Assembly: GCA_900291925.1 (NCBI GenBank)
Contig: UWYS01000021.1
Location: forward strand, 310,001-374,000
DNA: 64,000 bases
Direction of reading: 5' to 3'
From: Thecaphora thlaspeos
Lineage: Eukaryota; Basidiomycota; Ustilaginomycetes; Urocystidales; Glomosporiaceae
The position numbers were made by a program, and so were the translations under genes. The notes under the pieces are model-generated. The model saw nothing but the letters and a program-made list of their open reading frames with translations, did no database searches and was not told where the DNA came from. This document shows positions 43,075-54,233 of this stretch, in pieces (within the stretch, counting starts at the first letter, position 1; every line of letters starts with the position of its first letter).

Positions 43075-45879
43075 CGACTCTGGATCCACCTCGGCATCGG
43101 CCATCGCCTTGGCCGACGCGTTGATCTCGAGCCGGTCGACGTGGTCTGCCCGGCTAGGCACCGAGCCGACAACATGGTCGGAAGGCGGCTCGAAGGCGCT
43201 CATCAGCCTCCCCGGCCTCTCCACGGCGGCAGACAGGCTGGGCAGAGATGCGCTCATGTCGACGTCCGTGGCGCGCAGCCTGCCAAAGGGGCCGACGTGC
43301 CGTCCCTCCGTCAGGGTCGACAACCCAAGGTCACCTGTCCCGACACTGGCGAGGCTGCCGCCCGAGGCCTCGCGAGCATGCTGGAATGCGCTCCTTGACG
43401 CATCGGCCAGTCGTTCGGCCCTGCGCCGGAGCCGCGGCGGGATCTCCCACTGCGCCTTGGCGATCTTCATCTGGAGGCGAGGCTCGAACGAGTCCGAAAA
43501 CGGCAGCTTGCCGCTCAGCAGCGCATAGAGAATGCAGCCGAGGGCCCACATATCGGCGGCAAAGGGCGAGGGCGAGGGCTGACTTTCCGGAAACGCGTCG
43601 CTTCCGGTCTCAAAGGCGCCACCGGGCGTCGTGCTGCCCGACGACACGGCGGACTTTGCGCGCAGGAACTCGGGCGCCGTGTAGGCCAGCGAACCGCCGC
43701 GACTGTGCGTAGACGAAGAAGTGGTCGTCGTCGTCTTTGACGTCGAGGAGGATCGCTGCTGGCTGCCCCCGCCCCCGCCGAGCCCAAGGAGGGCGATACG
43801 GGCTGCGTCTCCCCTCGACTTCGCCGACGCTATGCGACGTGCAAGGCCGAAGTCCGCGATCCTCCAGCACGGCACAGAATCTTCGCTGCCCTCAAGCAAG
43901 TCGCCCGGACCTTCAGAGGAGGCGGAGGACGCGCTCGAAGGCGCCGGCGGGCCGGTCAAGCTCGAAGACTTCGACAAGGTCCCGCGACCGCCTCGGCGCC
44001 TCGAACGCAGCCCCTGTCCGAGGACGTTCTCGAGCTTGAGGTCGCTGTGCAGCACATCCGCCTGCACGTGAAGGGTGTGGAGGGCCGAGGCGAGCTGCCG
44101 CATCGTCTCGCGAGCCACTTTGATCGGCACACCGCGGCTGCGGGCCATCTGGCTGCTTGCCCGGCGCAGCAGACCAGAGCCGCTGGACAAGCTGCCCACG
44201 ACAGTGGCGGGTGAAGACGTGTTGGACGTCGTCGAAGAGATCTGGAGCTGCGATGGATTAAGTGCCCAGGGCGTGCCGCCACCGCCGGGCGGCACGCCGG
44301 AAGCCGAGGGCGCGCGACCGAGGCCGAACTGGCGGTGTGAGCGGCTGAGGAAGCCGGAACCGGTGGCGCGGCCGCCGTCAAACGACTTGCTCGCCTCGGT
44401 AGCTGCGCCGAGCGACGTGTTGAGCGAGGCGCTGCGCGACAGGCTGGACGGCCTCGGCGTGCCTCGTCCGAACTCGGTCGAGCCGAGGAGGAGCGAGGGC
44501 CCGCGCTGGCCACCCTCAGAGCGCACATAGTCGAGCAGGTTGCCGCGGTCGCAGAACGGCATGACGAGCAGCTCGGCACTACCGCGAGCGTCTGAGGCGT
44601 GCGAACCCGCCCCGCCACCCGTCGGCAGCGTGACGACCTCCGAGTGGAGCAGCGGAAGGAGGTGCGGATGGGCCGGTAGGCTGCGCCAGATCTCGAGCTC
44701 GTGCGACCACTGTGAGTGCCGCTTGGCGGCGCGCTGCACCCCCTCGTCATTGTCCTGCGTGTTGTAGACGATCTTGACGGCGACACGGCGCGCCGCCGCG
44801 CCATGGTGGGCTTGCGCCTGCGCCTGGCCTTTGACGTCGTAGCCCTCGCGCACCGTCGAGAAGCCGCCGAACCCGATCATCCGGCCCATCACATATCGAT
44901 CACCGGGTCCAAACTTGGCACCCTGCTCGTCGGGGCGTGGCGGCGCCACCGTCGCAGCACCCGCCTCGCCGCCGCCGCTGACGTTGACTTTGCCGTACAG
45001 GCTAGCGGCGGCGCTGCTACGGTCGGCGGACGACGATGCCACGCTAGATCTGCCATCAACGTTGAACGCATGTCGCGGAAGGGAGCCCGCTCCGACCGAG
45101 CTCGACGGCGACGCAACGCTGTGGAGGCTGGAAAAGGCGCTGAGGAAGTCGGCGGCAGGCGAACGGACGGTGGGCGACTGCGAGTCGCCCGGGCTAGGGG
45201 CGAGTCCGGCCTTGTGCTGTATAGCGCTGCCGTCAGTGACTATGCTGGGGCCCTTTGAAGGATCAGGAGCAGGTGAGGCTGTCGATGGAGGCTGAGATGC
45301 CTGTGTCGAGTCGCTGTGCGGAAGCCCGCGCGACCGGCCCCGCTCGACGTTATCAGCGGGACTCGTTGCATTGAAAGACTGCGGACGGGGTGGTGTCATG
45401 CTGGGAGCCGCCGCCGCCAGTTTTGCAGCGTCATCGTCGCCCTCATCCTCATCCTCATCGGCGGAGGAGGAGGAGGAGGATGGTGCGCCTCTCTGCCACC
45501 ATATGCGCACCTTGGACGTCACGCTGGGGGAAGCCTCGGATTCGAAGTCGTTTCCAAGGCGGACCGAGCCATGATCTCCTCGAGTCTGGTCTGGACTCCT
45601 GCTGAAACTACTTCGCCCGTCGATTCCGCCACCGCCGACTCGTCCGATGGTCGGCCCAGAAGACGGTCCGGCGGCCGACGAGGAGAAGGAGCTGTCGTTC
45701 AGGCCGCTGGAGCGAGCGGGCGACGTGATGCCGAGACGGGCGGCCGCTACGCTCGAGAGGTCGAACGAGTCCTGCCAGTCATCGGCCGAGAGCGAGGCGC
45801 CGAGTCCGCTGGGATCAAAGAGGGGCAGGTTATCCTCCGACGGTATGCGGAGGGACGAAGGAGGCCGTTGTGCCTGCAT
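42748..45879 (-). CDS. Serine/threonine protein kinase, large, non-RD type
   Basis: The open frame gives 1043 aa from the ATG at 45879. The Ser/Pro-rich N-terminus (~330 residues) is disordered-looking. The kinase domain spans about 330-990 because of long insertions: IGFGGFSTVREG (Gly loop), RRVAVKIVYN (catalytic Lys), VLHSDLKLENVLG (catalytic loop, HSD instead of HRD, so a non-RD kinase), IADFGLARR (DFG), AYTAPEFLRA (APE) and DMWALGCILYALLSGKLPF. All catalytic Lys/Asp residues are present, so activity is expected. I cannot assign it to a named family. The 3' end is unresolved: a GTGAGG donor lies at 42881 just after the kinase domain, and a second coding-like frame follows (next entry). It starts divergently from the small YABBY-like gene. 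Confidence 0.82.
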
Positions 45880-46092
45880 ACCAGCCTTGGCTGGAGCAGG
45901 GTCGGTGGGGTTGGGACGAAGCGAGTGTCGCAGAAGAGGGTGTGGGGTCCTTGCGTGAAGGCGCCAGTCTCGGGTGGCAGAGAGGCGGCAGCTGTGGGCC
46001 AGGCTCGAAAGCAAAGGAGGCGATGTGAGTGGTGGCGTGAGTGGATGACGGTATGGGTGGTATGGATGTGAGACGGAGTCGAGGGGGGGATG

Positions 46093-46203
46093 AGCAGCAG
46101 CAGCAGCAGCAGCAGCAGGGGCAGCGGAAGCAGGAGCCGGAGCCGGAGTCGGAGCCGGAGCCGGAGCCAGAGTCGGAGCCGGAGCCAGAGTCGGAGCCGG
46201 AGC
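46093..46203 (+). repeat. CAG tract followed by CCGGAG/TCGGAG repeats
   Basis: About eight CAG units, then after a short gap about eleven imperfect CCGGAG/TCGGAG hexamers. Located in the leader/promoter of the divergent kinase gene. Confidence 0.85.
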
Positions 46204-46380
46204 AGGGAAGAGAGAGTGCTAAAAAGCAGGCGGCGAGCCTCGTCCTCGGAAAAAGTCGAGGGCAAAGCGCGCAGGTGCGAGGCAAGGGCCCGTGCGGCGC
46301 CCACACGATGCAGGTGCGCTTCCGAAAGGCGGCCGCAGAGTGTAGAGTACAGTAGGGCCGCGTCCCACCCTTGCCTCGCT

Positions 46381-46410
46381 TGGCCTGGCCTGGCCTGGCC
46401 TGGCCTGGCC
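46381..46410 (+). repeat. TGGCC pentanucleotide repeat, six copies
   Basis: Six perfect TGGCC units in the divergent promoter. Confidence 0.9.
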
Positions 46411-46707
46411 TGGCTGCTGCTCGCCCAGGCAGGGTCCTCTCACCCAACGGCCCTTCGCTCGTCGCGGTCGCTCGACGTGTGGACTGCATAAGACCAGGCG
46501 CGCCTCCCCCTCTCGCATCCATCCCCTCCTTGCCCCTTTGCACCACCATCCACCATCCACCACTACCTGTGCCCCGACTTTGGCAAGGTCCCCCCCTTTT
46601 ACGTCAAGCCATCCGTCCTTCACACCTCCGCACATTTCGCTCTCACACACGCGCGCGCACATACACCAGACACTCTCTTCGCCACCCGCTTGCAGCCCAA
46701 GCCCGGC

Positions 46708-46890
46708 ATGCCTCCCAAGAAGACGACCTCTGGCGGTGGCAAGAAGAAGACGACGCCCTACCACAAACACATGCAGGTCACGCTGGCCAAGCTCAAGGCC
46801 GAGAAGCCCGACCTCGAGCACAAGGAGCGCTTCAAGTTGGCCGCGCACGCTTGGGCCACCTCGAAGGAGAATCCGAAGAACAAGGCTTAA
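46708..46890 (+). CDS. Small YABBY/HMG-like protein
   Basis: 60 aa. It opens MPPKKTTSGGGKKK, a basic Lys-rich N-terminus, followed by a compact helical part QVTLAKLKAEKPDLEHKERF and KLAAHAWATSKENPKNK. The spacing of the aliphatic residues, the HKERFKLAAHAWATSKENPK core and the small size match the fungal single-domain proteins with a YABBY/HMG-box-like fold; plant YABBY factors end in the same core. It probably binds DNA non-specifically or associates with chromatin (inference). The start was chosen at the MPPKK codon rather than the in-frame ATG-like upstream extension, because the family begins MPPKK. Unusually for this window it is intronless and very short. Confidence 0.75.
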   Translation: MPPKKTTSGGGKKKTTPYHKHMQVTLAKLKAEKPDLEHKERFKLAAHAWATSKENPKNKA

Positions 46891-47571
46891 GCACCGGACA
46901 GGTAGGTTACGTGCCATACATCCCGGAGTTGGCGCAGCCGCCAGCTGTGAATCTGTATGTGCGTAGTGATGACGAAGACCTCGAGGCTGGGCACCGACGA
47001 GTGTCGTGGCGTTATCGATGCACCATCGCCGAGTGTGGCGCCAGAGGGGGGAAAAGGCGCGCGTCGCGTCGCGGCCCGTGCGGCCGACGCCGCGAGGCTC
47101 TTCCTCGCTGTCCTACGCCTCCTTCCCAAGCCGGGACACTCGTGGCGGTCATCGTGGCTGCATCTTCCCACCCGCCGCCCGTCGTCTTCGACGCAATAGC
47201 TCGCCGCACATGGCCGCATGGCCATCCCCTGTGCTCCATTCGTCTTTGCTACCTGTCGACGGCGTCGTACGAGCCTGTACGCGGTCCAGACCGACGCAAT
47301 TCATCGCTGACTCGCTCGCTCGCTTCTTTCATCCCCAGATCCTCCTAGCGCTCCGCTCTAACCCATGTCCCTCTCTCTCATCTTATCACAACACATCATG
47401 TCTTTGTAACGTCTACTCAGACCGCAGCGTCCATCTCTCCTTGCCGGCCCACGATGCGCCCCACTGGTCCTCTTCTACGCCCTAGGCACCAAGGCCGCAC
47501 CGCCCCGCCTCGGCGCTCCGCCGCCCTGCCTGCCTCGGCCCCACAAGTTGCCCCACATCTGCGCCCCTTGA

Positions 47572-47621
<50 letters not shown>

Positions 47622-48643
47622 ACCTTCCGAATGTATTAATCTTGGTTTCTCTGCTCTCGTTGCCCCCCAATTGGCCCGGCTCCCCCAGTCGATCCTTACA
47701 TGTACCAAGGCCTGTCCCCCTCTCGCTCCTGTCTGAGGCAGCCCAGCCCGATCGGCCTTCTAATCCCAGACGACCGCTGTACGACCAGCCATCACCGTCG
47801 TCAAGAGTCAATTCTCTGACGAGTGCGTGCGCTTCGGAGGAGGCCAGAGGGCCCGTTGCCCATACACGCCTGTCGTCGTCTTGGCACGTTCCTCTCAACG
47901 GCATCAACTCGGTAGGTTTGTCTGCCGAAGCGTCCCTAAGCGTCCCTGACGGTGAGGACCGTGGCGAGCACGGGGGTCGAGGATGACGAAGCGCGAGGGG
48001 CTGCGGGCGACGAGCTCAACCCGATCACTCCGACCATCTGCAGCTGCACAAAGACGCAAGAGGCTCGGACGCGCGGGCCCACCGCTCTCGCCCGACAGCT
48101 GTACGTGTGGTCCTCTTTTGCCAGGCGAACCGTGCAGACTCGAGGCTCTCTCGCTGGGCAAGGCCGGCTGGGCGACGGCCCTCCGCCGATGGGGCAGGCC
48201 TGCCCCTCGGAATTGCCGCGGCAGGGCTGTGTCCAAGGCACGGCCGGCCACCTCTCTCCCCCCTCTCCCTTCCCTCTCTCTCCCTTCCCTCTCTCTCCCT
48301 TCCCTCTTTCTCCTTTCCCCTCTCTCCCTCTCTCCCTCTCCTGCGCCATAAACCCTTTCCTCCAAGACGACATCTCACCCATCCACCCTTTCCCTCCTCG
48401 CCATCATTTATTCTTTCATCCGCCCCTCACCCATCCCATTCATCCTTTTACGGCCCAGCAAGGCCAGACTACCTTGGACCACGACCCCGACGCCCCACGA
48501 TCCCCGCCCCGCACATCGTAGTGGCCCGCATCCGTCTGCGATCGCCGTGCCGGCTGGTTGAGCATCGCCTCCGTTGTTTGGTCCTTCCCCCCGGTCGGAC
48601 GAGAGCTCCATCCGCCCTTGGAGTCTAGCCTAGGTCGCCCCGC
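46891..48643. other. Intergenic region upstream of the intersectin gene
   Basis: 1.75 kb without a recognised gene. It has a (CT)n run at 47580-47617 and a TTCCCTCTCTCTCCC repeat block around 48255-48330, within a pyrimidine-rich stretch that reaches to about 48450 and resembles a fungal core promoter. Confidence 0.5.
47580..47617 (+). repeat. CT dinucleotide repeat
   Basis: About 19 TC units, preceded by a C-run. Confidence 0.9.
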
Positions 48644-51600
48644 ATGTACAACAACAACAACAACGGCAACATGCAGGGCTGGGGCCGCCCCCAGCAGTTG
48701 CATCACGGTGGCTTCCAACAGCCTCAGATGACGGGATATCCACAGCAACAGCAGCAACAGCAGCAGCAGCAGCAGCAACCTCAGCAGACCGGCTTCATGC
48801 AGCCACAGGCGACCGGGTACCCGGGCATGTCCATGTTCCAGCGTCCGATGGCCACCGGCTTTCCCCAGCAGCAGCAGCAGCAGCAGCAGTTCCAGCATCA
48901 GCCTCAACAGTCGTCCTTCCTCTCCGCCCAACCCACCGGCATGGGCGCGATGGGCATGGGCGTGGGCATGGGCTTGAGTCTGGGCGGACCTGGCCTCGCA
49001 CAGCAGCGCTTCCTCTCGCCCGGTCCCGGCCAGCAGCAGCAGCAGCAGCCGCAACGATTCCTCTCGCCCGGGCCCGGCGCCATGGGCGGCGGTGGCTTGC
49101 AGCCACAGCCTACGGGCTATATCGGCAGCAGCGGCGGCCTCCAGCCACAGCCGACCGGCTTCGTGGGCGGCGGGTTGATGCAGCAGCAGCCGACCGGGCT
49201 GATGCCACAGATGACCGGCATGCCCATCCGCGATCCGCGGATGCAGCTGATGAGCGCCCAGTTCCTCCCAGCCTCGCAGCCCTTCTCCGGAGGTGCGCCC
49301 AGCGCCGGCAACATGAACTTCAGCCAAGCCAGCATGCAGCCGTCTAACTTCCAGTCCCAGATCCAGAACCTCAGCCAGCAGCAGCAAGGCTCCAAGGAGC
49401 CCAAGATCCCGTGGGCCCTCAGCAAGGAGGAGAAGAAGAGCTACGACTCCATCTTCCGTGCCTGGGACTCGAACGGCTCCGGCTTCATCAGTGGCGACGT
49501 CGCACGCGAGGTGTTTGGCCAGAGCGGCATCGGTCGCGAGCAGCTGATGCAGATTTGGCACCTCGCCGATACGGGGAACCGCGGCAAGCTCAACGTCAAC
49601 GAGTTCCACGTCGCTATGGGCCTTATCTACCGAGGTGAGTGGCGGGCGCACTCGGGGCGATCAGACGGTGTGGACCACCGCACCCTTCCACCTTCACTGA
49701 CCAAAGCTCTGCCCCCCTTGCACTTTCCTCTCGCTCCTTTCCGCCGCCGCCGCACAGCGCTCAACGGCAACGACGTTCCTGACCAGCTTCCGGCGGAGCT
49801 GGTTCCGCTCTCGGCGCGAGACCTGAACGACTCGGTCGACTTCCTCAAGGATCTGCTAAAGAAGGACACCAATGTGCGCAACAGCACCGGCCTCAACATC
49901 CCCGAGGCCGGCTCCAACAGCGGTACCTCGTACGCCAAGGCTCGCTCCTTTCACGAGAATCCGGTGGCGCCCAAGCAGGACGCCCGCGCCTATCGTCATG
50001 AGGAGTCTGAGTCGGCTGGGTACAAGAGCAGCAGCCGCCACCTCGACCGCAAGGCCGTCCGCTACGAAGGCCAGAGCGCCACTGACGATCTCAGCGAGAT
50101 GAAGCGCCAGCTCGTGAACACGCAAAAGATGCTCGACAAGCAGAATACCGACGACGACGAGGATCGCGAGCTGAAGCGCGAGATGGATGATCTTCGCTAC
50201 CGCATTCGCCGCGTCCAGGACGACATCGAATACTACAATCGACGCGGCGGCCGCGACTCGGCCGACCTCAAGCGGAAGGCGGAGCGCGAGCTGATCCATC
50301 TGATGCACGAGCGCCTGCCTCAGCTCGAGAAGCGGATCGAGGCGAGCGAGCGCAAGCTCGACCAGAGCCGGGATCGCGATCGCCGCAACGATCCGTACCA
50401 ACGCTACGATCGCGACGGCGAGTACCTGCGCGGCACCTTTGACCGCGGTCGTGGCCGCGACGACGACGATGACTCCTCGCGTCGCGGCGACTACGGACGG
50501 GATCGATCTCGCGACCGATCGCGCGACCGCTACGACGGCCGAAACGGCTCTCGCGATTGGCGAGATGACCGCGACCGAGGCAGCAGCCGGAGCGACGCAT
50601 CGGCACCACCTCCTCCACCTGCCGCCGCCTCCACGTCTGCCCCGCCACCTCCGCCGCCGGCTGTCCCTGCTTCCGCGCCGGAGGCCTCGCCCGCCTCAGT
50701 AGCGCCAGCAGCAGCAGCAGCAGCAACGACGGGGCCGCCCAAGAACATGTCGGCCGAGGAGCGGGCAGCCTGGATCCGCTCAGAGGCCCAGCGCCGGGTG
50801 CAGGAGCGCATGCGCAAGCTCGGTGCGATGGCGCCCGCCGGCCCGGCCGCCGTAGACACGAGCGTAGAGGAGAGGCTCAAGGCCGAGAAGGCTGAGGCCG
50901 AGGCTCGCAGCGCCGAGGCCGACCGTGAGGTTGCGGCCAGGGAAGAGGCGCGCAAGGCACGCCTGGAGGAGCACCGCTTGCAGAACGAAAAGGTCACGCT
51001 GCAGACGGTCAAGGCGGAGATCGACGAGTCGGCCAAGGGATCCAACCCGCCGCCAGCGCCCGTCCTGCAAGCAGCCAAGGAGGAGGTCGACGATCAGGAG
51101 GACATGCTGCGAAGGCGGGAAGAGGTCCTTGCCAAGGAGAAGGCCGAGCGCGAGGCCCGCCTCCGCCGGATCGAGGAGCAGGAGGAAGAGGCCAAGCAGC
51201 AAGAGGCGGCCTTCAAGGAGAGGCAGGGGATGTTCAGCGGCAAGTCGAAGGCGGGCGCACCCGCACCGCCTCCCTCGCGCAAGGCCAAAGGCGGCGCACC
51301 GCCGCCGCCGCCCTCGCGGAAGGCGCAGACCGCCGCCGCTCCCGACGCGCCAGCAGCCCCGCCCGCTCCCCCGCCGGCACCTCCCGCCACCCTCGCCGCC
51401 CCCGCTGCTCCGCCCGCTCCACCGCAACCCATCCCCGGCTCGTCGTCGAGCACCAACCCTTTCCACCGCATCCAGCAGGGTAGCGCCGCGGCCGCAGCCT
51501 CGCCTGCTACCCACGGCGGCGGCGGCACCAACCCCTTCTTCCGCCAGCCGCAGGAGGCGGCCGCGGGAGGGGTCAAGTCGCCGGCGGCCCTTGGCCTCCC

Positions 51601-54201
51601 TTCGGCGTCGCGAGCCACTCCTCCAGTATCGGCACAGCCCACCGGCAACACTTCGACCGCATCTCGGTCGATCCATGTCGCGCCGAAGCATGACGACGAC
51701 GACTGGGATGAGTCGGACAAGGAGGCAGACGACGACGATGACGATGGGCCCGGAAGCAGCACGCGGGCGACTCGGCAGAACCTGGCTCAGGCGCTCTTCA
51801 GCAACCTGGTGCCCGGCGGCAGGTCGACACCTCCCGCCGGGTCGCCTGCGCCCCCCGCTCCGGCGGCGCCTGCAGCGCCTGGGGCACCTCCTCCGCCCCC
51901 AGCTGCACCGGCTGCGGTAGTCATCAAGCCGGCCGCCGGTCCGGTCGACCGCGGCGCGCTGCTCGGCCAGATCCAGGGCGGACTGAGGCTGAAGAAGGCA
52001 GAGACGAACGACCGCTCCAAGGTCGCAGGGGTGGGAGACGTCATCGGCGATCCCAGCCCTCCGGTGCAGACGTACGTCCCGCCGCCCAGCCCGCCGCCAG
52101 TGGCGCGCGAGGCTCCGGCGGCTGCAGCTCCTCCTGCGCCGCCCGCTCCCCCTGCTGTCCCTGCTCCGCCCGCACCCGAGACGAGTATGCCGGGTAGCTT
52201 TGATGCCGCAGGTGATGACCTTGCCAGCAACCCGAACCGGCAGAGCGTCGACTGGACCAACAGCCTGGCTGCCGACCAGATGAACGGACACAAGACGGCT
52301 TTCGTTCCCGAGGAGCCTTCACTGCGCGAAGACGACGAGAAGAGCGCCGACGAGGCAGAGGGACCCGAAGATCTGGATGCCGTCGCACGTGGCCCGTCCG
52401 GACATCAGGCCGACGACGTCCAGGCGGCGTCTTCATCTGGCGACGAACTGGACGATTTCGACCTCGGCACGACCCTCCGCGTCAGGACGATCTACCCCTA
52501 TGCGGCGCAGCGCGACGAGGACCTCTCGTTCGAAGAGAACATGGTGCTCAAAGCGCACCCCGCCAAGGCCGTCGAAGGCGACTGGTGGTACGGAACCCGG
52601 CTCGACGGCAGCGGGAAAGGCTTCTTCCCTCGAGCGTACGTCGCGGATCTGACAGAATGTGAGTGGGGCGCATGGTATCCTGATTGCGGTGCCGCTGGCG
52701 TCAAACGTATTGAGAGAACGGATAACTGACGACCCTGGTTAACCTTGCGCTGAATTGCGACCCGCCACGTTGTGCGATCCCTCTTGTCCCGCGACTCACA
52801 GCCGCTGCTCGAGCCAAGGCGCTGTACGACTACGCCGGCACCTCGCCCGAGGAGGCCTCGTTCGCCGAAGGAGACGACCTGACGGTCGTTGATCAGAGCG
52901 ATGCCAACTGGTGGAGGGTCGACGTCGGCGGCGATCGGATCCTGATCGCGCCGGCCACCTACCTAGAACTTCAGGGTTAGTTGAGCGTGGCCTAAGCTGT
53001 TTCCATAGTCAGTCGCCTTGCTTTTCCTCGTCTCTGCCGCCGTGTTCCAGTCTTCGTTCGTGGACCCGTCTCTTCCTTTCGCATCCCTGTAGCAGCCAGG
53101 AGTTGATCGAGCTGGTCGGTGGACTCCCCGGGGTCCAGACGCTGTAGGTCAATGGGCGAGTACAGAAGCCGTTTGCCGCAGCAATGGGGCCAGGAGGCCA
53201 GGATGGGAGCTGGTAGGGACCAGCGGGCGGAAGGGAAACGAAGGGCCAACTCAAAGGTCCGCTCTTCCTCTCCTTCTCCTGCGCTGCTACAGCACGTCGT
53301 GCGAAAAAGAAGAGGAACAGTGCGCTGAGTCGGTCCTCCTCTTTCCCCTCTTCCCTCTTCCCCTCGATCATGCCCCTCGGCCTCCCCGCCTCTGCCCTCT
53401 GCCTGCCTCGTCTTCGACCCGTCCTGGCCGCAACGTCCGCTCCCGCCCAACCGACCTACTCGGACGATCTCCTACGGCTCGACACAATCCTGTGTACGCA
53501 TCGCGTCCGACACTGCTCTCGGGTCGGTCTGCATCAATCATTCATAACCTTTTGGCAACCTCCTACCGTCGACTGGCTCTCCTTGTTTGCTGCCCTCGCA
53601 CGCTTCCGCGACGCTCGTTGTTTTAGCTTCGGAAGCCAACGCCTCAGCGCGATCGACCGAGATGCCACTCGCGGCGACGGTCACGCCATCACGAACCGAC
53701 AGCGATACAGAGTCGGCAGTGATGGTCAGGCTGCAATCGGCAGACAGCGAGTCCCACCAGCAGCAGCAGCAGCAACGAGGCACGGAGGACTGGATTGTCG
53801 TCGACGAAGACCGAGACGCTGCTCCGTCCGCCCAAGCAGCTGTGCACACAAGCGACGTCATCGGCGTCGTCGAAGGTGCAGGCTCGACCGGTCCGGCCGC
53901 TAACGCGCGAACCGCCTCGCTCGGCCCCGGCGAGGTGGACGAGGCCGCAATGCTAGCCCAGGCGATGGAAGAGTCGCGCGTTGAAGAGATCCGACGAATG
54001 TATACGGCCGCTCAAGAGGAGGCCGAGCTCCAGCGGGTCTTGCAGCTTTCGAAGCGGGAATCGACCGGGCTCGACCAGGCCATCCGCGTCAGTGCGGCAG
54101 CAGCTGGTGTCGATAGCGAGGAGCACGGGGGAAGCACGATTGAAAACGGAGACGACGACGACGACGACGACGACGACGCGTACTCCGAGACTGGTTGGAC
54201 A

Positions 54202-54233
<32 letters not shown>

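Larger units (their letters stand above)
45880..46707. other. Divergent promoter of kinase and YABBY-like gene
   Basis: 830 bp between outward-facing start codons. It is packed with short tandem repeats: CAG (46093-46117), CCGGAG-type (46133-46203) and TGGCC (46381-46410). Frames through these repeats give low-complexity translations only. Confidence 0.55.

Noticed and set aside
48644..52980. PAN1 as the identity of the EH-domain gene
   Set aside because: Only one EH domain, plus two SH3 domains and an in-phase DH-PH half; this order fits intersectin/Cin1 better than Pan1.
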